A DNA stretch of 6,855 nucleotides from an uncultured Eubacteriales bacterium (GCA_905207385.1 CAJLLH010000062.1:1-6855), one strand, 5' to 3'; shown: positions 1 to 6,505, counted from the first letter of the stretch. The notes: generated by a model not told the origin, from the letters alone. Made by a program: numbers and translations.

Positions 1-707
1 GTATAAAGGGGTCTCAGTTTTTTCTTCTCCCCGAGTTTCAGAATCAACTTTGCGACTTTTTCGGGCGGCATACCGTTTTCCTCGTCCTTTTCCATGACGG
101 CAACCGAGCGGGTAACCCTGTCGCCGTAAGCGGGGTTATCGCAAGCATTTTTGCGGCGCGAAGAAGTAAAATCTGTTTTAACGTCGCCGGGAAGAATTGC
201 GCAGACCTTTATTCCGAAGGGCGCAAGCTCGCCGCGCAACGCCGACGAAAGCGAAGAAAGCGCGGCTTTTGTTGCCGAATAAAAGGACTGAAAAGGTATT
301 GCCAGTTCTGCCGCGACGGAGCTTATATTTATAATCGTCCCGCCGCCGCATTCGCGCATTACGGGTACGACCTCTTTAATCATGTTCAGCGCGCCGAAAA
401 AGTTAAGTTCGAATATGGCGTGCGCGTCAGAAATTTCGGTATCTTCAACAGCACCCGAAATGCCCATTCCCGCATTGTTAATAAGCACGTCTATTCTGCC
501 GAATTTTTCTTTTATTTCAGCCACCGCGTTTTTAACGGCGGAGGCGTCTGTTATGTCTGCGGGTATGCTGTAAAAGTCTTGCGCCCTGCGCCGCGCTACG
601 CATATTACCTGCGCTCCGTTTTCCGCAAACAGCTCTGCCGTAGCCCTGCCTATACCCGAAGTCGCGCCTGTTATAACTACGATTTTACCCTTTACTTTGT
701 ATGCCAT
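1..707 (-). CDS. Classical short-chain dehydrogenase/reductase (SDR), 3' end missing
   Basis: NAD(P)-dependent oxidoreductase of the classical SDR family, substrate unknown, probably cytosolic. My translation from ATG at 707-705 gives 235 residues with no stop before the window edge, so the C-terminus is missing. It begins MAYKVKGKIVVITGATSGIG. Visible motifs are the cofactor-binding TGATSGIG (13-20), the adenine-contact ADIT (50-53), NNAG (77-80), and the catalytic set N102, S130, Y143 and K147 (YSATK). The PG pair (173-174) is followed by VKTDF. Arginines at 39-41, after the second beta strand, suggest preference for NADPH; this is inference. There is no signal peptide or membrane segment. 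The start is supported by GGGAG at 719-715, seven bases upstream. It lies 67 bases after the aldo/keto reductase gene in the same direction, with a hairpin in the gap, so it may be co-transcribed. The family is secure; the substrate is not predictable. Confidence 0.9.
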   Translation of the reverse strand, partial: MAYKVKGKIVVITGATSGIGRATAELFAENGAQVICVARRRAQDFYSIPADITDASAVKNAVAEIKEKFGRIDVLINNAGMGISGAVEDTEISDAHAIFELNFFGALNMIKEVVPVMRECGGGTIINISSVAAELAIPFQSFYSATKAALSSLSSALRGELAPFGIKVCAILPGDVKTDFTSSRRKNACDNPAYGDRVTRSVAVMEKDEENGMPPEKVAKLILKLGEKKKLRPLY

Positions 708-720
708 TCTATAGCTCCCG

Positions 721-750
721 ATTGCCGCGGCACGCAAAACGTGCCGCAAT
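721..750 (-). promoter_or_regulatory. Bulged hairpin next to the SDR ribosome binding site
   Basis: On the minus strand this stretch folds as ATTGC/GCAAT plus GGCACG/CGTGCC, eleven pairs with a three-base GCG bulge. An alternative register gives eight uninterrupted pairs (727-734 with 740-747). The hairpin ends one base before the GGGAG ribosome binding site (719-715) of the SDR gene. No U-tract follows it, so it is not a standard intrinsic terminator. It could affect translation, stabilise a processed end, or be a short intergenic repeat. The pairing is seen directly; function is inference. Confidence 0.45.
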
Positions 751-759
751 ATGCCGCAA
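750..759 (+). repeat. Intergenic decamer TATGCCGCAA, copy 1
   Basis: Exact copy of TATGCCGCAA in the gap between the aldo/keto reductase and SDR genes. The two other exact copies lie upstream of galT in the opposite orientation. On the minus strand here TTGCGGCA occurs twice in tandem with a ten-base period, and the second copy forms one arm of the hairpin at 721-750. It may be a protein-binding site, part of a short palindromic repeat family, or a chance effect of GCGGC-rich composition. Confidence 0.4.
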
Positions 760-774
760 CCAATATAAATTTAT

Positions 775-1743
775 TCAGTTCAAACTGTCTTTTTCAAGTT
801 CCAGATAAGCAATTTCGTCCGCCGTAAAATGCACGTCGAGCGACCTTAAATTTTCACTCATTCGCTCCGCACGGGAACAGCTTACCGCCGCAAACGAAGG
901 GAACGGCTGACACAATACGTAGGCAAGCGCGGCTTGCGCCACGGTTACCCCCTTTATTCGCGCCAGCTCTTCGCAGCGTGAAAGGCGCACAAAATTTTCT
1001 TCGCTGAAATATCCCTTGATGGCAAATTCATCTAAAACTGCGCGCGCGCCGACGGGGTCAGCGCTTTTCGCCTTGCCCGAAAAGAGTCCTCTGGCAAGCG
1101 AAGAATAAGCTATGACCGCCATTCCGCTTTTTTTATACCACTGCCGCGCCGCCGCGCCGCTTTCGCCCGAAATGCTTACTCCGCCACCCCATATATCGCG
1201 CACCTGCTCGGCGAGGCTGAAATTGGGGCTGGATACCGAAAAACCGATAAGGTTGTGGCTGTAAGCGTACTCCTGTGCCGCCTCAAGCCTTTCATGCGTC
1301 CAGTTAGAGCCGCCGAATGCGCCTATTCTGCCCTCCGCGTGAATGGCGTTAAGCTCCTCAACTATTTCGCCCGCGGGCACGGACGGGTTGTCCCTGTGCA
1401 GAAGATAAATGTCTATATAATCAGTTCCGAGCTCTTCAAGCGACCTTTTAAGGTCGGCGCGCATTGCGCGCGCGTTCACCCTTTTAACGCCCAAAATATT
1501 CGGATGGCAGCATTTTGAAAGTATTACTATCTTTTCGCGCACGCCGCCACGAGCTATCCACTTGCCGAGGGCGCGCTCCGCGCCGCCGTACACCCTTGCC
1601 GTGTCGAAAGCGTTTACGCCGAGAGCAAGCATGCTGTCGAATATATCACAACAATCGCCGCCGAGATTGTAAGGCTTTGTTGCCGTTCCGCAGAAAATGC
1701 GCGATATCTTTTTGTTTACTCCTTTAATTTCAAGGTATTGCAT
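775..1743 (-). CDS. Aldo/keto reductase
   Basis: NAD(P)H-dependent (beta/alpha)8-barrel oxidoreductase of 322 residues, a normal length for the family, probably cytosolic. The catalytic tetrad is visible: D47 in AFDTARVYG, Y52, K77 in ILSK, and H116 in YLLHRDNP. The barrel motif GGSNW (144-148) and the strand AYSSLARGLFSG (around 202-213) also fit. I chose ATG at 1743-1741 because GGGAGGGG (1753-1746) sits just before it. A longer reading frame begins at TTG 1785 and would add 14 residues lacking family similarity. The gene starts 51 bases after rfbB and probably shares its transcript. The substrate is unknown. Some aldo/keto reductases act on NDP-sugars (the EryBII/TylCII group), which the rfbB neighbour makes conceivable, but a general sugar or aldehyde reductase is equally possible. 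Confidence 0.9.
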   Translation of the reverse strand: MQYLEIKGVNKKISRIFCGTATKPYNLGGDCCDIFDSMLALGVNAFDTARVYGGAERALGKWIARGGVREKIVILSKCCHPNILGVKRVNARAMRADLKRSLEELGTDYIDIYLLHRDNPSVPAGEIVEELNAIHAEGRIGAFGGSNWTHERLEAAQEYAYSHNLIGFSVSSPNFSLAEQVRDIWGGGVSISGESGAAARQWYKKSGMAVIAYSSLARGLFSGKAKSADPVGARAVLDEFAIKGYFSEENFVRLSRCEELARIKGVTVAQAALAYVLCQPFPSFAAVSCSRAERMSENLRSLDVHFTADEIAYLELEKDSLN

Positions 1744-1745
1744 AA

Positions 1746-1753
1746 CCCCTCCC
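1746..1753 (-). promoter_or_regulatory. Ribosome binding site fixing the aldo/keto reductase start
   Basis: GGGAGGGG on the minus strand closely matches the anti-16S consensus. Its GGAGG core lies four bases before the ATG at 1743-1741. The upstream TTG at 1785 has no comparable site, so this decides the start in favour of the ATG. Confidence 0.75.
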
Positions 1754-1794
1754 GACTTGTCTTTTCCTAAGGCAAACAGCCACAACGATTAAAA

Positions 1795-2778
1795 TCAGAA
1801 ATTTTTTGACGAAACTGCCCTAAGCCATTTTGTATTTTTTACGTACCAGCGCACCGTCTTTTCCAGTCCCGCGTCAAAGTCCGTCTGCGGCGTCCAGCCG
1901 AGCTCGCCGCGGATTTTTGAACAATCCACGGCGTAGCGCCTGTCGTGCCCCTTTCTGTCCGCAACATAAGTTATAAGGCTTTCCGAACAGCCGAGCAAGC
2001 TTAAAACGCGCCTGACTATTTGGATATTGGCAAGCTCGTTGCCGCCGCCCACGTTGTAAATTGCGCCAGCTCTTCCCCGCCTTATAATAAGGTCAACGGC
2101 GCGGCAATGGTCTTTGACGTGCAGCCAGTCGCGCACGTTGAGCCCGTCGCCGTATACGGGTATGCTTTCGCCCGCAAGCGCGCGCTGAATTGTAAGCGGA
2201 ATAAGCTTTTCGGGGAGCTGATACGCACCGTAGTTGTTTGAACTGCGCGAAATGCTTACATTTGCGCCATACGTGCGGCAATATGCCATAACCAACAGGT
2301 CTGCCGCCGCCTTGCTTGCCGAGTACGGACTGGACGCGCGCAGCGGAGAAACTTCGCTAAACGCCGCGCCGCTGTCTGTCGGCAGGTCGCCGTATACCTC
2401 GTCAGTGGAAATCTGGTGAAACCTTTTTACGCCGTAATTAAGGCTTGCATCCAGAAGCACCTGAGTGCCGATTACATTTGTGGTTAAAAAAATCTGAGGG
2501 GCGGATATGCTTCTGTCCACGTGGCTTTCCGCAGCAAAATTTACCGCAAAGTCAAATTTTTCGCGAGCGAAAAGCTTATCCACCGCCGCCTTATCGCAAA
2601 TATCGCCCTTGACAAAGGAAAAACGCGGGTCGGCAAAAGCCCTTTCCAAAGTTACAAGGTTGCCCGCATATGTAAGTTTATCAAGGCATACTACGCGGTC
2701 TTCGGGGTGTTCGGCAAGAATATGGTAAATAAAATTACTGCCTATGAACCCCGCGCCGCCCGTTACCAGATATTTCAT
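1795..2778 (-). CDS. rfbB: dTDP-glucose 4,6-dehydratase (RmlB)
   Basis: Converts dTDP-glucose to dTDP-4-keto-6-deoxyglucose, the common precursor of dTDP-rhamnose and other deoxysugars, using bound NAD in the cytosol. It is an extended SDR of 327 residues, close to the usual family length. Visible are the Rossmann motif GGAGFIGS (7-14), TYAGN (36-40), AAESHVDRS (82-90), the dehydratase triad T125-D126-E127 in STDEVYG, and catalytic Y152 and K156 (YSASK). RSSNNYG (178-184), DGLNVRDWLHV (211-221) and DRKGHDRRYAVD (274-285) form the nucleotide-sugar half. The Asp-Glu pair separates it from the related GalE epimerases, which lack it. GAGG (2788-2785) lies six bases before the ATG. The gene directly follows a terminator closing the gal genes. 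No rmlA, rmlC or rmlD is visible in the window, so the final sugar is unknown. Confidence 0.95.
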   Translation of the reverse strand: MKYLVTGGAGFIGSNFIYHILAEHPEDRVVCLDKLTYAGNLVTLERAFADPRFSFVKGDICDKAAVDKLFAREKFDFAVNFAAESHVDRSISAPQIFLTTNVIGTQVLLDASLNYGVKRFHQISTDEVYGDLPTDSGAAFSEVSPLRASSPYSASKAAADLLVMAYCRTYGANVSISRSSNNYGAYQLPEKLIPLTIQRALAGESIPVYGDGLNVRDWLHVKDHCRAVDLIIRRGRAGAIYNVGGGNELANIQIVRRVLSLLGCSESLITYVADRKGHDRRYAVDCSKIRGELGWTPQTDFDAGLEKTVRWYVKNTKWLRAVSSKNF

Positions 2779-2781
2779 ATA

Positions 2782-2837
2782 CTCCCTCGCAAAATAAAAA
2801 GCCCGCCCGCAGGGCGCTTAAACGCACGAGACAGGAG
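2782..2837 (-). promoter_or_regulatory. Possible stem masking the rfbB ribosome binding site
   Basis: On the minus strand, CTCC-TGT-CTCG (2837-2827) can pair with CGAGGGAG (2789-2782), giving eight Watson-Crick pairs with a three-base bulge. The 3' arm contains the GAGGGAG ribosome binding site of rfbB, and the terminator hairpin lies inside the loop. The complementarity is seen directly. Whether it forms or regulates anything is inference, because an eight-pair match over this distance could occur by chance. Confidence 0.3.
2791..2819 (-). terminator. Intrinsic terminator after galM
   Basis: On the minus strand, CGCCC-TGC-GGGCG forms five G:C pairs, extended by AG/CT across a two-base bulge. 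It is followed at once by a TTTTTATTTT tract (2800-2791). It lies 31 bases downstream of the galM stop and is oriented to end the gal transcript. The U-tract ends 12 bases before the rfbB start codon, so it also sits in the rfbB leader. Confidence 0.8.
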
Positions 2838-2850
2838 GCTTTTGCGCCGT

Positions 2851-3861
2851 TCAGACATTTTTGATTTGACTGAAAACGTATTTGATGTAATGCGACTTTA
2901 CTTCGCCCGCCTTTAAAACGGGCGCTTCAAACGCGGGAATATTTGCCGCGTCGGGGAAATACTGCGCTTCCAGCGCGAAAGCCGAATAAGGGCGAAGAGC
3001 GCCGAAGCGCGAACGCCCGTTAAGATAGTTGCCGCTGTAAAGCTGAAGCCCCGGCATATCGGTATAAACATCAAGCTTTACGCCGCTTTCAGTGCCGTAA
3101 GCCGTCGCGGCGCAACTTCCTTCAAGCACAAGGTTGTGGTCGTAGCCGCGCGCAATTACAAGCTGCTCGTCGCCGCAGTTTATGCGCTGACCTATCGCCC
3201 TGAAATCGGTAAAATCGAAGGGCGTGCCGTACACGGGCTTTATTTCGCCCGTGGGTACGAGCCCTTTTGCCGAAGGCGTAAACTTTTTGGCGTTTATTTT
3301 AAGCATATTACTAAGGCAATCGCCGCTCTGCGCGCCGTCGAGGTTAAAATAAAGGTGACAGGTGGGCGCCCACAGAGTATCTTTATCGCTGACTGCGCTG
3401 TAGCGCACCGTAAGCGCGCATTCCTCCGCAACATACTGCACTTTAAGCTTTAAATTGCCCGGAAAACCCATATCACCGTCGGCACTTTCAAGCGTTAATT
3501 CAAGCATATTGCCGCACGAATTTACTTTAAAAAACCTTTTATCGAACCCTTCCGCGCCGCCGTGCAGGCAGTTATCGCCGTCGTTGCGCGAAAGCGCGTA
3601 ATTTTTGCCGTTCAAAGAAAAGCTTGCGCCCTTTATGCGGTTAGCCACCCTGCCTATAGTCGCGCCGAAACAAGTTCCGCTCGAAATGTATTCCTCGGCG
3701 TCGTCGAACCCGGGGCATAAATCCAGCCAGCCTTGTTCGGTTTTCACCTTCAGATACTGAACGGACGCGCCCAGATCGGCAATACCCGCAATTATATTTC
3801 CGCCGTTTATTTCGTAAATGCTTGCAGGCCGTCCGCGGAAATTTTTAAAAGATGAGGTCAT
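2851..3861 (-). CDS. galM: Aldose 1-epimerase (galactose mutarotase)
   Basis: Interconverts beta- and alpha-galactose, supplying GalK with the alpha anomer; cytosolic. The 336 residues match the usual size. Visible are FGATIGRVANRI (65-76), H100 in CLHGG, H169 in the TCHLYFNLDG segment, D241 in GYDHNLVLEG, and E298 in ALEAQYFPDAAN. H100, H169 and E298 correspond to the family's substrate-binding and acid/base residues. I set the start at ATG 3861-3859. It overlaps the galK stop by ATGA, exactly as galK overlaps galT. A longer frame from 3909 would add 16 basic residues (MLQYRNFRRNNGRKNQ) and overlap galK by 52 bases; the family usually begins near this shorter start. No strong ribosome binding site precedes 3861, which fits translational coupling to galK. 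A terminator follows. Confidence 0.95.
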   Translation of the reverse strand: MTSSFKNFRGRPASIYEINGGNIIAGIADLGASVQYLKVKTEQGWLDLCPGFDDAEEYISSGTCFGATIGRVANRIKGASFSLNGKNYALSRNDGDNCLHGGAEGFDKRFFKVNSCGNMLELTLESADGDMGFPGNLKLKVQYVAEECALTVRYSAVSDKDTLWAPTCHLYFNLDGAQSGDCLSNMLKINAKKFTPSAKGLVPTGEIKPVYGTPFDFTDFRAIGQRINCGDEQLVIARGYDHNLVLEGSCAATAYGTESGVKLDVYTDMPGLQLYSGNYLNGRSRFGALRPYSAFALEAQYFPDAANIPAFEAPVLKAGEVKSHYIKYVFSQIKNV

Positions 3862-4985
3862 CTGATTTTTTCTACCGTTATTCCGTCTGAAATTTCTGTA
3901 TTGTAGCACACTGCGTGGTAGCTTGTGCGCTCGGCATAAGTTTTTAAAAGATACTCTTCAAACTCTTCAATGAATTCCGTTTTTACAAGCGAAATGGTGC
4001 AGCCGCCGAACCCTCCGCCCGTAAGGCGCGAGCCTATGCACGCGGGGTGAGCCTGAGCAGCCTCTACAAGAATATCGGGCTCGAAACCCGTAGTTTCGTA
4101 CAGATTTTTAAGCGATGCGTGCGACTGGTTTATTAGTTTGCCCAAAAGCGCGATATTGCCTACCCTGAGCGCCTCTTCCGCCGTTTTTACGCGGTAACAT
4201 TCGTTAACCACGTGCGATGCGCGCATTCTTAAAACCTTGGGCAACATATAGCAATACTGCGAAAACTGCGAAAGCGTTACGTCGGCAAGACAGGTTATGT
4301 CAAGCCTCTTTTTGAGCATATTAAGCGCCTCTTCCGTTTCGCTGCGGCGCTCGTTATACTTGCTGTCCATAAGGCTGTGCGGTTTGCAGCAGTCGGCAAT
4401 AACAAGCGAATATCCGCCGAGGTTCATGGGTATATAGTCGCATTCAAGCGTTTTGCAATCGAGCAGCATAGCCATGCCCTTTTTGCCGCACGCCGAAGCA
4501 TACTGGTCCATAATGCCGCAGTTGACGCCCGCGTACTCCCTTTCCGCCCTCTGCGCGGCGAGCGCGACTTCAACGTTGTCGAACTTTTCGCCCGCAACGG
4601 TGGCGAGCGCGGCTATCGTGGAAACTTCTATGGCGGCGGAAGAAGAAAGTCCGCTGCCGAAGGGCACTTTGCAATCGGAAAGAATGTCGCATCCGACGAT
4701 TTTATGCCCCGCCCTCTGCCACATGAGCGCGCTGCCAGCCTGATAGTTGCCGTACTTAAGGTCTCTGTAGTTATCGAGCGAGGAAATATCCAGACTTACG
4801 GTATCGGGCAGAGTAGTCCAGCTTACGTTGATTTTATCCGTGCCGTTGGGGCGCACATATACAGTATTTTTAAGCGAAAGCGCAGCGGGCATAACTTTGC
4901 CGCCGCAATAGTCTATGTGCTCGCCGATGATGTTGACGCGGCCCGATGCCGCTACTTTGTATTGGTAATCTTGTTCGCGTATCAT
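3858..4985 (-). CDS. galK: Galactokinase
   Basis: ATP-dependent phosphorylation of alpha-D-galactose to galactose-1-phosphate in the Leloir pathway; a GHMP-superfamily kinase of 375 residues, cytosolic. Motif 1 is GRVNIIGEHIDYCGG (15-29), with sugar-binding E22, H23 and D25. Motif 2 is VPFGSGLSSSAA (107-118), the phosphate-binding loop. The catalytic base is D160 in GIMDQ. Motif 3 is GSRLTGGGFGGC (318-329). Only 14 residues precede motif 1, fewer than the roughly 25 of E. coli GalK. The start is nevertheless forced, since an in-frame TAA lies two codons upstream of the ATG. Residue 14 is Ser where APGR is usual, and residue 24 is Ile where bacterial enzymes usually have Thr. ATGA overlaps the galT stop; GGAGGAG (5009-5003) inside galT is 17 bases away, so coupled re-initiation is likely. 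Confidence 0.95.
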   Translation of the reverse strand: MIREQDYQYKVAASGRVNIIGEHIDYCGGKVMPAALSLKNTVYVRPNGTDKINVSWTTLPDTVSLDISSLDNYRDLKYGNYQAGSALMWQRAGHKIVGCDILSDCKVPFGSGLSSSAAIEVSTIAALATVAGEKFDNVEVALAAQRAEREYAGVNCGIMDQYASACGKKGMAMLLDCKTLECDYIPMNLGGYSLVIADCCKPHSLMDSKYNERRSETEEALNMLKKRLDITCLADVTLSQFSQYCYMLPKVLRMRASHVVNECYRVKTAEEALRVGNIALLGKLINQSHASLKNLYETTGFEPDILVEAAQAHPACIGSRLTGGGFGGCTISLVKTEFIEEFEEYLLKTYAERTSYHAVCYNTEISDGITVEKIR

Positions 4986-6439
4986 AATGCTTTAAACCCC
5001 AGCTCCTCCATAAATTTTACGGTAAGATTTTTATCTTTGAACACGGCCGTATTTTCAAGTATGCGGCCGCATATGCTGCCGAGTTCTTTTTTCATCGCCG
5101 AAGACACGCTTCCGCCGTCGCGTTCAAAAATGGCTTTCGCCTCCTCGTAAACGAGGTTGAATGCGGCATATTCCGCGGGCAATTGCTCGCCGCGGGCAAT
5201 AAATTCTTCCACAGCGGAAAGCTCTTTTTCCAGCCTTCCCGGAAGAATGAACAAGCCCTGCGCCTCGATAAGGCCTATCGACTCTTTCTTTATCGAATGG
5301 AATTCGGGGTGAGCGTGGAAAACGCCGTCGGGGTACTTTTCGCTTGTTACGTTGCTGCGAAGAATTATGTTCATTTCGTAGCCGCGCGGCGTTTTTATGA
5401 CGGTAGGGCTTACCGCGTTGTGCGCGCCCTGCTCGTCGTAAGGGATAATGCCGAGGCTTTCGTCGCGGAAGTCAACCCACTTCGCGCGGATTTCTTCGCA
5501 GACGTCGGCAAGTTTCTGCTTATCTTTGCAGACCACCCTTATAACCGTGCCGGGCCAGTCAAGAATTTCGGCAATGCCATCAAAGTTGCCGCGCGCAAGC
5601 AATTTATACGAATGCGCCATATGCATGGGCAGAATTTCGCCGCCGCCCTGAAAATGGTCGTGCGCAAGCACGCTTCCGCCTATTCTGGGAAGAGGCGCGT
5701 TGCAACCGATGAAGTAATGCGGGAACATATCCACAAAATCGGTAAGCTTTACAAACGTGCTTCTGTCCACGTGCATGGGCGTGTGTTCGCAATTTACCGC
5801 AATGCCGTGCTGATTGAAATAGCCATAGGGCGAATACTGCCAGAACCACTTTTCGCCGTCGAGCGTAAGGCTTACCGTGCGAAGGGTACGCTTGTTGCGC
5901 ACGGGGCAAGCCTCGTTTTCGCGGCAGATGGCGCACTTGGGGTAACCGCCCTTAACCGAATTGCCGCTTGCCGCCTTTTTGGGGTCGCGGAATTCGGGTT
6001 TTGCCTTGTTTATGGTTACAATCAGTCCGCCCTCTTCAAAGCGGGGATTTTTATCGAGCTTGCTCTTTTTGACGTAGTCGTTCTTTACGCAATATGTATA
6101 GAACCAATCGGTTGCGGCTTTTGAATTTACGCGCATTCTGCGCGCAAAAGCTTTGTTTATATCGCGCGGGGAAAGGGTGAGCGCGCCCATAACCTTATCG
6201 GCGTACTCTTCCCTTTCGTCCTCGGTGAAAATGCCCGCCTCCTCGCACGCGGAAAACAGCTCTTCAAGCAATTTTTCGGGCGTGGAATCCGCGCATTTCT
6301 GCGCGGTGTAAGCGTAATCGGGCGAGCCGAGCACATCAAGCACGGCGTTACGCGCGTAAATTTCGTTTTCGGCGGCAAGGCCGAGATTTTTGCGCGCGTA
6401 AAAAACAAGTTTATCAATTACAGCGCTTAGTTTATCCAT
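4982..6439 (-). CDS. galT: Galactose-1-phosphate uridylyltransferase, class II
   Basis: Transfers UMP from UDP-glucose to galactose-1-phosphate, giving UDP-galactose and glucose-1-phosphate through a uridylyl-histidine intermediate; cytosolic. At 485 residues it matches the long class II (Firmicutes-type) GalT, not the roughly 350-residue E. coli type. Visible are GYPKCAICRENEACP (165-179), GEKWFWQYSPYGYFNQHGIA (205-223), FPHYFIGCNAPLP (239-251), the active-site H260-D-H262-F-Q264 followed by GG, and FHAHPEFHSIKKESIGLIE (384-402). H262 is the likely nucleophile by analogy with the HxHxQ motif. C169, C172 and C178 could bind a metal, but this is inference. The start has a weak site, AAGAAG (6453-6448), eight bases upstream. 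galT follows the hydrolase gene by 78 bases and overlaps galK by four. Confidence 0.96.
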   Translation of the reverse strand: MDKLSAVIDKLVFYARKNLGLAAENEIYARNAVLDVLGSPDYAYTAQKCADSTPEKLLEELFSACEEAGIFTEDEREEYADKVMGALTLSPRDINKAFARRMRVNSKAATDWFYTYCVKNDYVKKSKLDKNPRFEEGGLIVTINKAKPEFRDPKKAASGNSVKGGYPKCAICRENEACPVRNKRTLRTVSLTLDGEKWFWQYSPYGYFNQHGIAVNCEHTPMHVDRSTFVKLTDFVDMFPHYFIGCNAPLPRIGGSVLAHDHFQGGGEILPMHMAHSYKLLARGNFDGIAEILDWPGTVIRVVCKDKQKLADVCEEIRAKWVDFRDESLGIIPYDEQGAHNAVSPTVIKTPRGYEMNIILRSNVTSEKYPDGVFHAHPEFHSIKKESIGLIEAQGLFILPGRLEKELSAVEEFIARGEQLPAEYAAFNLVYEEAKAIFERDGGSVSSAMKKELGSICGRILENTAVFKDKNLTVKFMEELGFKAL

Positions 6440-6464
6440 TTTTTCTGCTTCTTAACTTTATTTT

Positions 6465-6474
6465 TTGCGGCATA
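6465..6474 (-). repeat. Intergenic decamer TATGCCGCAA, copy 2
   Basis: Exact copy of TATGCCGCAA on the minus strand, 25 bases upstream of the galT start codon. On the plus strand it reads TTGCGGCATA and continues into ACCGC, giving a weak GCGG/CCGC hairpin with a five-base loop. It lies 31 bases from copy 3 in the same orientation, close to three helical turns, a spacing compatible with a regulator binding on one face of the DNA. Function is inference. Confidence 0.45.
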
Positions 6475-6495
6475 ACCGCTTTAAAACTTTAATAG

Positions 6496-6505
6496 TTGCG
6501 GCATA
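6496..6505 (-). repeat. Intergenic decamer TATGCCGCAA, copy 3, in a small palindrome
   Basis: Exact copy of the decamer just after the stop codon of the GH2 gene. It overlaps the palindrome GCGGCA-TAC-TGCCGC at 6498-6512, a six-pair stem with a three-base loop. On the minus strand no U-tract follows the stem, so I do not call it an intrinsic terminator for the hydrolase gene. It could be an operator, an RNA-processing structure or a short repeat element. Confidence 0.45.

Noticed and set aside
420..827. 135-codon open frame on the plus strand
   Set aside because: Opposite the SDR gene, which carries the full set of SDR motifs on the minus strand, and it runs on through the hairpin gap into the aldo/keto reductase gene.
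1744..1785. TTG start at 1785 for the aldo/keto reductase
   Set aside because: The ATG at 1743 has a strong ribosome binding site directly before it, and the extra 14 residues do not fit the family's N-terminus.
1795..2778. Reading the rfbB gene as the missing galE
   Set aside because: The protein has STDEVYG with the Asp-Glu dehydratase pair, TYAGN and HVDRS, which mark RmlB and not UDP-glucose 4-epimerase.
2521..2916. 131-codon open frame on the plus strand
   Set aside because: It runs antisense to rfbB, the terminator region and the end of galM, and its product is compositionally a shadow.
4377..5150. 257-codon open frame on the plus strand
   Set aside because: Antisense to galK and the end of galT, both well supported. 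No motif and no convincing ribosome binding site were seen.
5183..6124. 313-codon open frame on the plus strand
   Set aside because: It lies wholly opposite galT, which has clear class II motifs over its length. Its product shows no recognisable motif and is rich in Ala, Arg and Val, as expected from the antisense of GC-biased codons.
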